Assembly (NCBI GenBank): GCA_030613745.1
Contig: JAUWLK010000166.1
Location: forward strand, 1 to 6,215
DNA from: Flavobacteriaceae bacterium
Lineage (GTDB): Bacteria > Bacteroidota > Bacteroidia > Flavobacteriales > Flavobacteriaceae
Direction: 5' to 3'
Length of the DNA: 6,215 bases
In this document: one piece after another, positions 1-6,215 of the stretch
How the letters are laid out: the number at the start of each line of letters is the position of its first letter
Position numbering within the stretch: the first letter of the stretch is position 1
The notes under the pieces: generated by a model
Databases searched by the model: none
The model's input: only the letters and a program-made list of their open reading frames with translations
Told to the model about the DNA's origin: nothing
Made by a program: the position numbers and the translations under genes

Positions 1-251
1 AATAAAATAGCTGTTTTATCTCCACGAATTCTCAAATGCCTGTCAATACAATTTTCAGTAATATTAAGTTTTGCTCCTTCAAACCATTTTACTTCAGGTT
101 TTTTAAAATCCCAACTCAAAACTTTATCCCAGCGTTTACGCCAAATAAAATGTTCTTCAGCTACTTCTTCCCAAAATCCTTCAGGGTCTCTAACCGACTT
201 TCTATGTACTTGAAAATATTCTTCTAAGTGTTTGATGTGATAATTACTCAT
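1..251 (-). CDS. acs: Acetyl-CoA synthetase, N-terminal fragment (cut by window edge)
   Basis: Acetate-CoA ligase (AMP-forming) activates acetate with ATP and CoA, through acetyl-adenylate, to give cytosolic acetyl-CoA. Translating the minus strand from the ATG at 251 gives 83 open codons up to the window edge, starting MSNYHIKHLEEYFQVHRKS. What is seen matches the N-terminal ACS_N domain: the stretch RDPEGFWEEVAEE (residues 21-33), a Trp-rich region with W-R-K-R-W-D-K (37-43), and WFEGAKLNITENCIDRHLR (56-74), the counterpart of the family's WF-x-G-x-KLN-x-x-x-NC-x-DRHL signature. The AMP-binding core and the regulatory acetylated lysine of this family lie outside the window; a full enzyme has about 635-650 residues. 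The ATG at 251 is the only start that fits, because the overlapping ATG at 255 meets a stop after two codons. There is no Shine-Dalgarno sequence. The gene is divergent from uvrB. A longer acyl-CoA synthetase such as propionyl-CoA ligase cannot be excluded from this fragment. Confidence 0.9.
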   Translation of the reverse strand, partial: MSNYHIKHLEEYFQVHRKSVRDPEGFWEEVAEEHFIWRKRWDKVLSWDFKKPEVKWFEGAKLNITENCIDRHLRIRGDKTAIL

Positions 252-440
252 TCATTTTATATTTAGATAAATTCAACTAAAAAATAAATTTATTAGCCTT
301 CTAAAATAGTAAAAATATTGATTATTGAATTGTTTTTTCTACTGATAACACTAAATCGTCGATTGAATAAAAAATTCTTGTATAAAATTGATGATTTTAA
401 TTTTCTAATTAATATTCATCGTTCAAAAAATGATTTGCCT

Positions 441-448
441 TATTTTTG
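441..448 (+). promoter_or_regulatory. Candidate Bacteroidetes -7 box (TATTTTTG) just before uvrB
   Basis: The octamer TATTTTTG fits the Bacteroidetes -7 consensus TAnnTTTG exactly. It ends only four bases before the uvrB ATG at 453. No TTTG-type -33 element is visible about 19 bases upstream, where the sequence reads around TCATCGTT, so the match is partial. If active, transcription would begin at or within a base or two of the start codon, giving a leaderless message. In DNA this AT-rich a chance match is possible. Confidence 0.3.
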
Positions 449-452
449 TAGA

Positions 453-2441
453 ATGCAATTCAAACTAGAATCAGAATTTAAACCTACCGGAGACCAACCA
501 CAAGCAATTGAGCAATTGGTAAATGGAATTGAAACAGGTGAAAAATACCAGGTTTTACTAGGTGTAACAGGTTCTGGAAAAACCTTTACTGTTGCTAATG
601 TGATTGAAAAAGTCAAAAGACCAACCTTAGTTTTAGCACATAATAAAACCTTGGCAGCGCAATTGTATTCAGAATTCAAGCAGTTTTTTCCAAATAATGC
701 AGTAGAATATTTTGTTTCGTATTATGATTATTACCAACCCGAAGCGTATTTACCAACTACCGGACTTTATATTGAAAAAGATTTATCAATTAATGAAGAT
801 ATTGAACGAATGCGTTTGAGTACTACATCTTCTCTCCTTTCGGGAAGAAGAGATGTTTTGGTAGTAGCTTCAGTTTCTTGTTTATATGGTATTGGTAATC
901 CTGTTGAATTTAAAAAAAATATAGTTTCCATTAAAGTAGATCAAGTAATTGCTCGTACTAAATTTTTACATCAATTGGTTACTAGTTTGTATTCTAGAAC
1001 AGATGCTGAAGTTAAAAGTGGGACTTTTAGGGTAAAGGGTGATACTATTTCTATTTATCCATCTTATGGAGAATATGGATTTAGAGTACATTTTTTTGGT
1101 GATGAAATTGAAGAAATTGAAAGTTTTGATCTTGTAAATAATCAAATTATTGATAAATTTGAAAGCCTAAATATATATCCGGCAAATTTATTTGTTACTT
1201 CTCCTGATATTTTACAAAATGCCATTCATCAAATTCAGGATGATATGATGAAGCAGGTAGATTATTTTAAAGAAATTGGTAAACACCTAGAAGCTAAAAG
1301 ATTAAAAGAAAGAACCGAATTTGACTTAGAAATGATACGTGAATTGGGATATTGCAGCGGTATTGAAAATTATTCTCGCTATCTTGACGGAAGAGCAGCA
1401 GGTTCTCGTCCGTTTTGTTTGTTAGATTATTTTCCTAATGATTATTTAATGCTAGTAGATGAAAGTCATGTTACAATTCCACAAGTTCATGCCATGTATG
1501 GAGGTGATCGATCTAGAAAAGAAAATTTGGTAGAATATGGTTTTAGATTACCTTCAGCAATGGATAACAGACCTTTAAAATTTGAAGAATTTGAGATCAT
1601 TCAAAATCAAGTTATTTGTATTAGTGCTACACCAGCAGACTATGAATTACATTTAACTGAAGGTGTTTTTGTAGAGCAAGTTATTCGCCCTACAGGTTTA
1701 CTTGATCCTGAAATTGAAGTCCGCCCCAGTTTAAATCAAATTGATGATTTAATTGAAGAAATACGACAAAGAGTTGAAAAAGATGAACGCATTTTGGTAA
1801 CAACTTTAACCAAACGTATGGCAGAAGAACTGACCAAATATTTAACTCGAATTCAAATTCGTTGTAGGTATATTCACTCAGATGTTGACACTTTAGAAAG
1901 GGTAGAAATTATGCACGATCTACGCAAAGGAATATTTGATGTATTGATAGGTGTTAATCTTTTAAGGGAAGGATTAGATTTACCTGAAGTATCTCTAGTT
2001 GTAATTTTAGATGCTGACAAAGAAGGTTTTTTACGTAGTCATCGATCACTTACTCAAACTGTTGGTAGAGCAGCAAGAAATATAAACGGAAAAGCCATAA
2101 TGTATGCTGATAAAATCACAAAAAGCATGCAACTAACTATTGATGAAACCAATAGAAGAAGAGAGAAACAAATCAAATACAATACAGAGAATCATATTAC
2201 ACCGAAACAAATCATAAAAAACATAGATGACTCTTTAACTAAAAAAGAGATAACATCTTATCAATATGAAAGTGCTAATGCTAAAGCTGCCGAAGTAGAT
2301 TTAGAATATTTAACTAAACCCGAAATTGAAAAACGTATACGTCAGAAACGCAAACATATGGAATCTGCTGCAAAGGCTTTAGATTTTTTAATAGCTGCAC
2401 AATTACGTGATGAAATTAAAGAATTACAAGAGCATTTATGA
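453..2441 (+). CDS. uvrB: Excinuclease ABC subunit B (UvrB)
   Basis: UvrB is the damage-verifying subunit of nucleotide excision repair: UvrA loads it on DNA, it probes the lesion with a beta-hairpin, then recruits UvrC for incision. The 662-residue product has the usual length and all the landmarks: Walker A GVTGSGKT (37-44), the tyrosine-rich beta-hairpin YYDYYQPEAY (90-99), the DESH form of the Walker B box (336-339), ISATPADYE (390-398), LLREGLDLPEV (503-513), the motif VI segment QTVGRAAR (535-542), and a C-terminal UVR domain of two charged helices (about 622-659) that binds UvrC. The frame is open upstream to a TTG at 318, which would add 45 residues, but that part is AT-rich, lysine- and asparagine-rich and not conserved in UvrB, whereas MQFKLESEFKPTGDQPQAI from 453 is the standard N-terminus. 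No Shine-Dalgarno sequence is present. A lipoprotein gene follows after 42 bases with no terminator between them, so read-through is possible, though the functions are unrelated. Confidence 0.98.
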   Translation: MQFKLESEFKPTGDQPQAIEQLVNGIETGEKYQVLLGVTGSGKTFTVANVIEKVKRPTLVLAHNKTLAAQLYSEFKQFFPNNAVEYFVSYYDYYQPEAYLPTTGLYIEKDLSINEDIERMRLSTTSSLLSGRRDVLVVASVSCLYGIGNPVEFKKNIVSIKVDQVIARTKFLHQLVTSLYSRTDAEVKSGTFRVKGDTISIYPSYGEYGFRVHFFGDEIEEIESFDLVNNQIIDKFESLNIYPANLFVTSPDILQNAIHQIQDDMMKQVDYFKEIGKHLEAKRLKERTEFDLEMIRELGYCSGIENYSRYLDGRAAGSRPFCLLDYFPNDYLMLVDESHVTIPQVHAMYGGDRSRKENLVEYGFRLPSAMDNRPLKFEEFEIIQNQVICISATPADYELHLTEGVFVEQVIRPTGLLDPEIEVRPSLNQIDDLIEEIRQRVEKDERILVTTLTKRMAEELTKYLTRIQIRCRYIHSDVDTLERVEIMHDLRKGIFDVLIGVNLLREGLDLPEVSLVVILDADKEGFLRSHRSLTQTVGRAARNINGKAIMYADKITKSMQLTIDETNRRREKQIKYNTENHITPKQIIKNIDDSLTKKEITSYQYESANAKAAEVDLEYLTKPEIEKRIRQKRKHMESAAKALDFLIAAQLRDEIKELQEHL

Positions 2442-2483
2442 TTTTTATATAAAGAATAAGAATAACAACTAAATAACAATATT

Positions 2484-3608
2484 ATGAAATTACAGATTTT
2501 TACTATTATCCTAATTTTTACATTATTCGTGGGCTGTCATAACGAAAAAAAAGACACACTTCCAACAAACAATAACTATACCTTTTTTGTAGGTACTTAT
2601 ACTAATGGTGAAAGTCAGGGTATTTATAAATATTCACTACAAAATGATGGAATTCTACAAAAAATTGGTTTGGCAACTATATCTGATAACCCTTCTTTTT
2701 TGGCTAAGAGTTCTGATAACAAATACTTGATTGCCGTTAATGAAATTAATAGTGAAAATGGTTTAGGGACTGTTGAATCTTTTTTAATTAAAGGAGATAG
2801 TCTAAAATCTATTAGTAAAAGTTCAACTGGTGGAGCTCACCCTTGTTTTGTAGCAGTAAATGAATCCGGATTTGTATTAACAGCCAATTATACCAGTGGA
2901 AATATAGGCTTTTTAAAAATTAATTCAGAAGGTGAATTGACAAGTTTATTAGATGTACAGCAACATACCGGAAAAGGAACAACTGAACGACAAGAAGGTC
3001 CACATGCTCATTCTGTTTGGTTTGATCCAGATGGTAAAAATATAATTTCCGTTGATTTAGGTACAAATGAACTTTGGTTTTCTCATTTAGATTCTTTACA
3101 ACAAAAGTTAATCCCTTCAAACCCAAATAAATTAAGTATGACAACCGGAGCAGGACCTCGCCATTTGGTTTTTCACCCTAATAAAAAATGGATTTATGTT
3201 GTGAATGAATTAAACGGTTCAATAACATTAGTACAAAAAACTGAAACTGGAAAATATAATATAAAAGGTTCTTTCTCAACCTTACCTTCAGATTATACCA
3301 AACCAAATACATGTGCTGATATTCATATTTCCAAAGATGGAAAATTTGTATATGCATCAAATCGAGGTCATAATAGTATTGCCGTTTTTGAAGTAAACAC
3401 CATGGATGGATCTTTAATTTTTATTGGACACGAATCTACTCGTGGTGATGGTCCACGCAATTTTTCACTTTCACCAGATGATAAATTTTTGCTGGTAGCC
3501 AATCAACTTACAAACAATATTGTATCCTATAAACGTAATAAAACAACCGGTCTTTTAGAATTTAAACACGAAATTAAAGCACCAACTCCAGTTTGTATTT
3601 TATTCTAA
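2484..3608 (+). CDS. Lactonase-family seven-bladed beta-propeller lipoprotein (Pgl/YbhE-like)
   Basis: The 374-residue product begins with a basic-hydrophobic signal peptide and a lipobox-like FVGC, giving a predicted lipidated Cys18; Phe at -3 is slightly unusual. After a short polar linker comes a beta-propeller of the lactonase family (Pfam Lactonase, the family of E. coli 6-phosphogluconolactonase Pgl and fungal muconate cyclase). Family marks are VGTYT (36-40), GPHAHSVWFDPDGK (172-185), GAGPRHLVFHP (222-232), NEL (241-243), ADIHISKDGKFVYASNRG (278-295) and GDGPRNFSLSPDDKFLLVAN (321-340). His176, Arg226, Glu242 and Arg294 are candidates for the conserved His/Arg/Glu/Arg active-site set of this fold, judged by eye. 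Hydrolysis of a sugar lactone is a family-level inference. A lipid anchor places the protein outside the cytosol, which argues against a simple role in the oxidative pentose phosphate pathway; I therefore give no gene symbol. It lies 42 bases after uvrB and converges on the slipin gene. No Shine-Dalgarno sequence is seen. Confidence 0.9.
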   Translation: MKLQIFTIILIFTLFVGCHNEKKDTLPTNNNYTFFVGTYTNGESQGIYKYSLQNDGILQKIGLATISDNPSFLAKSSDNKYLIAVNEINSENGLGTVESFLIKGDSLKSISKSSTGGAHPCFVAVNESGFVLTANYTSGNIGFLKINSEGELTSLLDVQQHTGKGTTERQEGPHAHSVWFDPDGKNIISVDLGTNELWFSHLDSLQQKLIPSNPNKLSMTTGAGPRHLVFHPNKKWIYVVNELNGSITLVQKTETGKYNIKGSFSTLPSDYTKPNTCADIHISKDGKFVYASNRGHNSIAVFEVNTMDGSLIFIGHESTRGDGPRNFSLSPDDKFLLVANQLTNNIVSYKRNKTTGLLEFKHEIKAPTPVCILF

Positions 3609-3646
3609 TTAATATTTAAAAAAACCGCTTGTAAAATAAAATCACT

Positions 3647-4420
3647 TTACATGAGAAATTCTGTTTTCTTATCTTTTTTCTTATCTTTTTTTGAAATTCT
3701 TGGCAACATTTCTTCAGGGAATGGGAAAACAATAGTTGAATTCTTTTCAGTGGCAATATCTGACAGGGTTTGATATAATCTCAATTTAATTGCCGAAGGC
3801 GATTTATCAATGAGCTTACCAGCTTCCAATAATTTACCGGCTGCCTGTTTTTCTGCAAGTGCCAGAATGATCTTTGCTCTTCTGGTTCGTTCCGCTTCAG
3901 CCTGATTGGCCATCATTCTTTTCATATTTTCCGGTAATTGGATGTCTTTAATTTTAACATCCAATATCACAATACCCCATTCATTTGTTTCCTGATCGAC
4001 AATATCCTTAATGTTTTTACCCATTTCTTCTCGTTTCGACAATATAATGTCTAATTCAACTTTTCCACAGACATCTCTTAAAGCAGCCTGGGCAAGTTGC
4101 GTGATAGCAAATTTATATTCCTCCACCTCCAAAATTGCCTTTTCCGGATTGTTAATTTTAAAAAAGAGAACTCCATCTATACTACACGGTACGTTGTCTG
4201 CAGTCATTATTTCCTGAGAGATTATGTTAATGGTAATAACGCGAATATCCACGATCTGAATGGTTTCAACTATGGGAATGATCCATCTAAAACCAGGTTC
4301 CAATGTTTTAATAAATTTTCCAAATCTAAATTTTAATGCTCTTTTGTATTCAAAAATAATACGTATACCACTTAAAAAGAACAATATAATAATGATACTA
4401 AAATAAAATGATGGGTTCAT
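3647..4420 (-). CDS. Slipin/stomatin-type SPFH (band 7) membrane protein
   Basis: This 257-residue protein belongs to the SPFH/band 7 superfamily, whose members assemble into membrane-attached oligomers and are linked to membrane microdomains and membrane proteostasis; the exact role here is unknown. An N-terminal hydrophobic segment (about residues 5-22) is the membrane anchor. It is followed by EYKRALKFRFGKF (24-36), the slipin counterpart of EYERGVVFRLGR, then the band 7 core with TADNVPCSIDGVLFFKI (73-89), QLAQAALRDVCGKVELD (108-124), WGI (148-150) and IKDIQLPENMKRMMANQAEAE (157-177). A charged, Ala-rich helical region (about 170-205) leads to EKNSTIVFPFPEEML (225-239), typical of slipins. 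The extreme C-terminus is very lysine-rich (KKDKKKDKK, 244-252). Slipins are often paired with an NfeD-type protein, but neither neighbour here is one. The upstream same-strand gene ends 261 bases away, so it is probably transcribed alone. The ATG at 4420 gives a natural start; no Shine-Dalgarno sequence is seen. Confidence 0.93.
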   Translation of the reverse strand: MNPSFYFSIIIILFFLSGIRIIFEYKRALKFRFGKFIKTLEPGFRWIIPIVETIQIVDIRVITINIISQEIMTADNVPCSIDGVLFFKINNPEKAILEVEEYKFAITQLAQAALRDVCGKVELDIILSKREEMGKNIKDIVDQETNEWGIVILDVKIKDIQLPENMKRMMANQAEAERTRRAKIILALAEKQAAGKLLEAGKLIDKSPSAIKLRLYQTLSDIATEKNSTIVFPFPEEMLPRISKKDKKKDKKTEFLM

Positions 4421-4456
4421 AACTAATTGTGTTAAGTTTAATTTTTATAACTCAAA

Positions 4457-4479
4457 AACCTTTAATTTTAAATAAGGTT
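4457..4479 (-). repeat. AT-rich inverted repeat upstream of the slipin gene
   Basis: AACCTT (4457-4462) and AAGGTT (4474-4479) form a perfect 6-base stem around an 11-base AT-only loop. Read on the minus strand the right arm runs into a short T stretch (TTTTTGAG). It lies 37 bases upstream of the slipin start. It could be a weak terminator for incoming transcripts or an operator-like site, but the stem is short and such repeats arise easily in AT-rich spacers. Confidence 0.2.
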
Positions 4480-4552
4480 CCTTTAAAAAGTCTAAAAAGA
4501 AAGAGATTGCATGAAGAACCTCAATTTTTTAGCCTTCAATACATTAACATCA

Positions 4553-4579
4553 AAAAGAAAGTAGAAAACTTCCTTTCTT
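4553..4579 (-). terminator. Weak candidate terminator downstream of the DUF1028 gene
   Basis: On the minus strand AGAAAG (4579-4574) pairs with CTTTCT (4562-4557) across an 11-base loop and is followed by a short T run (4556-4553). It lies about 100 bases past the DUF1028 stop codon. The stem has only two G-C pairs, so this is much weaker than the hairpin at 5749-5783 and is offered only as the best candidate in this spacer. Confidence 0.2.
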
Positions 4580-4681
4580 GGTTATAGGTTTCCTTCTAAA
4601 GTTACAAAAATTAAACTTGACCACAAAATATTAATAGACTTAAATTTCTTTGAATCTAGTCTTGAAAATGGTAGAAAAAGA

Positions 4682-5668
4682 TTATAATTTTAAAATCTTA
4701 TTGAGATCTTGAACAGATAATTTTAATAATCCGGATCTTGGAAGCCTTTTGGTTAGCTCTCTCCAATTTTCATCTTCCATAAACACTTCTTTAAAAATAG
4801 AAAGGGATTTATCTAACTGCTTATTGTTTGCCATAGCAACAGCTGTCCAGTATTTCATTTCTAGATTTTCAGGAAATAACTGTTGTGCTGTTCCATACTC
4901 TTTTAATGCCATAACCATATCTCCATGTTCAACTGCCAAATCACCTTTATTCATATGATTATAAGCATTATGAACTTTTAACAATCGCTCTAATTCCTTT
5001 ATAGGATTTTGATGATCATCTACCCGTAAATCTACCAACTTATCTAACCATGGTTCATTTACAATTTCTGGTCCCACTACTATTAATGCTGCTGATTGTT
5101 TACCTCGAATATCTCCACCAGCCTGCTGTGCAGCCAGCAAAACTTTCAAAACTCTTTCCGCCAAGGGTAAATTACTATTTTCTTTAAACGATTTTACCAT
5201 GGCTGGAACAACTTTATCATTTAACATCATATTAGCCTGTACCGAGAAATTGTCACCAATAATTTGATTGGCATATGTAATACAATTTTTACCTGTATAT
5301 GCTGAAACTTTACCACGAACATCTAACATTGCGACCTGTCTTACATCTCTACCCCCATCTTTAGATACTAAAAATTCAAGAGTTTCTTTCGCATTTTTAC
5401 CTTCAGACATTAATTTTAATCCATTTGGACCATAAGCGGGGTTTACAAAAGATTGTGTTGCGATTACACCAACACCTGATTTACCCCATGAGACGATACT
5501 CCCAACAGAAAACCAATGACTTTGTACTGCTACAGCCATCTCACCTGTAACTTTATCTCGTGCAACAATTGAAAAAGTATGGGCAAATTTTTCTTTGTAA
5601 ACTTGTGATGTACCAATTGTAGGAACAAAAAATATGAATACAAATAATTTAAAAATTAGATTTTTCAT
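4682..5668 (-). CDS. Secreted DUF1028 (Ntn-hydrolase-like) protein with TPR-like C-terminus
   Basis: The 328-residue product has a clear signal peptide (KNLIFK then a hydrophobic run, with likely cleavage near GTS-Q at residues 19-22) and no lipobox Cys, so it is predicted periplasmic or exported. Residues 30 to about 230 match DUF1028: HTFSIVARD (30-38), VAVQSHWFSVGSIVSWGKSG (46-65), TQSFVNPAYGPNGL (71-84), VQANMMLND (143-151), AGGDIRGKQSAALIVV (183-198) and PWLDKLVDLRVDDH (206-219). This family is uncharacterised but has an Ntn-hydrolase-like fold, so a hydrolase is an inference only. Residues from about 236 to 303 look like two TPR helical pairs (AYNHMNKGDLAVEHGD..., then MKYWTAVAMANNKQLDKSL...), suggesting a protein-binding tail. 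In many relatives the conserved Thr of TFSIVARD lies right after the initiator Met; here it is Thr31, about nine residues after the predicted cleavage site. The gene stands alone: a strong terminator lies upstream and a 261-base spacer downstream. Confidence 0.9.
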   Translation of the reverse strand: MKNLIFKLFVFIFFVPTIGTSQVYKEKFAHTFSIVARDKVTGEMAVAVQSHWFSVGSIVSWGKSGVGVIATQSFVNPAYGPNGLKLMSEGKNAKETLEFLVSKDGGRDVRQVAMLDVRGKVSAYTGKNCITYANQIIGDNFSVQANMMLNDKVVPAMVKSFKENSNLPLAERVLKVLLAAQQAGGDIRGKQSAALIVVGPEIVNEPWLDKLVDLRVDDHQNPIKELERLLKVHNAYNHMNKGDLAVEHGDMVMALKEYGTAQQLFPENLEMKYWTAVAMANNKQLDKSLSIFKEVFMEDENWRELTKRLPRSGLLKLSVQDLNKILKL

Positions 5669-5748
5669 GAAATTTTATTGAAGGTTAATAAAAAACTAAG
5701 TAAAAATACAATAATCATTTGAATTTTATTTTAGCTTATTTATTAACT

Positions 5749-5783
5749 AAAAAACTCACAAGCTTTACACTTGTGAGTTTTTT
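5749..5783 (-). terminator. Strong intrinsic terminator after the transaldolase-like gene
   Basis: A perfect 14-base stem (5749-5762 against 5770-5783) encloses a 7-base loop, CTTTACA. The core is ACTCACAAG/CTTGTGAGT and the outer six pairs are A-T, so each strand presents a hairpin followed by at least six T residues. It sits 58 bases past the stop of the minus-strand gene at 5841-6215, which it should terminate, and 81 bases upstream of the DUF1028 start, insulating that gene. The symmetry means it could also stop plus-strand transcription, though no plus-strand gene ends here. Confidence 0.9.
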
Positions 5784-5840
5784 ATATTTTATCTATTCTA
5801 AAGTTGAACAAATCAAAAACCGAATAAATCTATAATAAAA

Positions 5841-6215
5841 TTAGTTTCCTTTTTTATAATCTTCTAAAAACTTTGCTAATCCCATATCTGTTAAAGGGTG
5901 TTTTAACAAACCTTCAATAGCACTTAATGGTGCAGTCACTACATCAGCGCCAATTTTAGCACAATCAATAATATGCATGGTATGGCGAACAGAAGCAGCA
6001 AGAATTTGAGTTTTATATCCATAATTATCATAAATCTGTCTGATTTCAGAAATCAAGCCTAATCCATCTGTTGAAACATCATCTAATCTACCAATAAATG
6101 GCGACATATATGTTGCACCTGCCTTGGCTGCAAGTAATGCCTGCCCAGCTGAAAAAACTAAAGTAACATTAGTTTTAATTCCTTTGTCAGAAAAATATTT
6201 GCATGCTTTTATTCC
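5841..6215 (-). CDS. Transaldolase / fructose-6-phosphate aldolase-like protein, C-terminal part
   Basis: The minus strand is open from the window edge to the stop at 5841, giving the last 124 residues of a protein of the small transaldolase family (TAL/FSA, MipB/TalC type, usually about 215-220 residues, often decameric). Visible marks are TNVTLVFSAGQALLAAKAGA (residues 15-34 of the fragment), then TYMSPFIGRLDD, AASVRHTMHI, GADVVTAPLSAIEGLLKHP and the ending LTDMGLAKFLEDYKKGN. Members either transfer a dihydroxyacetone unit between sugar phosphates in the non-oxidative pentose phosphate pathway or cleave fructose 6-phosphate by a Schiff-base aldolase reaction. The catalytic Lys (in the VKIP strand) should lie a few residues beyond the window edge, so activity and subtype cannot be judged. 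An ATG at 6107 also opens this frame but is internal, because the conserved sequence continues upstream of it. The strong hairpin at 5749-5783 ends its transcript. Confidence 0.93.
   Translation of the reverse strand, partial: GIKACKYFSDKGIKTNVTLVFSAGQALLAAKAGATYMSPFIGRLDDVSTDGLGLISEIRQIYDNYGYKTQILAASVRHTMHIIDCAKIGADVVTAPLSAIEGLLKHPLTDMGLAKFLEDYKKGN

Noticed and set aside
36..227. Plus-strand 63-codon open frame
   Set aside because: It lies antisense over the acetyl-CoA synthetase coding region, whose conserved N-terminal motifs are unmistakable. The Phe-rich translation is a shadow.
283..294. 12-base perfect palindrome AATAAATTTATT between acs and uvrB
   Set aside because: It is made only of A and T in a very AT-rich spacer, so chance is the simplest explanation, and no second copy or known operator match is seen.
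318..452. 45-codon N-terminal extension of uvrB from a TTG start
   Set aside because: The encoded stretch is low-complexity and unlike any UvrB N-terminus, while the ATG at 453 gives the canonical start and normal length. The frame is open by chance in AT-rich spacer DNA.
2920..3360. Two minus-strand open frames (2920-3144 and 3178-3360) inside the lactonase gene
   Set aside because: Both are antisense to a well-supported gene, and their translations show no recognisable motif or start context.
3630..3651. Hairpin TGTAAA/TTTACA between the convergent lactonase and slipin genes
   Set aside because: The stem has one G-C pair at most per arm, a 10-base loop and no T tract on the plus strand, and it overlaps the slipin stop codon. 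It is too weak to call a terminator.
4472..4617. Imperfect direct repeat (ATAAGGTTCCTTTAAAAAG near 4472 and ATAGGTTTCCTTCTAAAG near 4585)
   Set aside because: The match needs gaps and mismatches and sits in AT-rich spacer; there is no third copy or regular spacing, so it does not look like an array or regulatory repeat.
5841..6107. An 88-codon gene starting at the ATG at 6107
   Set aside because: Conserved transaldolase sequence continues in frame upstream to the window edge, so this Met is internal and the gene is larger and truncated by the window.

Overview
The window looks like ordinary chromosomal DNA from a member of the Bacteroidetes, most likely a flavobacterium; the genus cannot be named from the sequence. 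The evidence is the low G+C content (hand counts of sampled lines give about 30% in uvrB and about 36% in the genes further right), the lack of Shine-Dalgarno sequences before every start, a TAnnTTTG-type promoter box before uvrB, and protein motifs that read like flavobacterial orthologues (for example FLRSHRSLTQT in UvrB). I see no insertion sequence, integrase, tRNA or rRNA gene, CRISPR array or phage gene.

Layout from left to right. Bases 1-251 (minus) hold the first 83 codons of an acetyl-CoA synthetase, cut by the window edge. A 201-base AT-rich divergent spacer follows. uvrB (453-2441, plus) encodes the damage-binding subunit of nucleotide excision repair; a longer reading frame from a TTG at 318 is not a credible start. 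A predicted lipoprotein of the seven-bladed lactonase (Pgl/YbhE-like) family follows 42 bases later (2484-3608, plus). It converges on a slipin/stomatin-type SPFH membrane protein (3647-4420, minus). A 261-base gene-free spacer (4421-4681) holds only two weak AT-rich hairpins. Next is a secreted DUF1028 protein with a TPR-like C-terminus (4682-5668, minus). A 172-base spacer with one excellent hairpin terminator (5749-5783) separates it from the C-terminal 124 codons of a transaldolase/fructose-6-phosphate aldolase-like gene (5841-6215, minus), cut by the right edge.

The genes do not form one pathway. Acetyl-CoA synthetase and the transaldolase-like enzyme belong to central carbon metabolism, uvrB to DNA repair, and the lactonase-like, slipin and DUF1028 proteins act at or beyond the membrane. 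I found no convincing undescribed multi-gene system. The points most worth a second look are the DUF1028 protein, whose conserved Thr sits behind a signal peptide instead of near the N-terminus, and the predicted lipid anchor on the lactonase-family protein.
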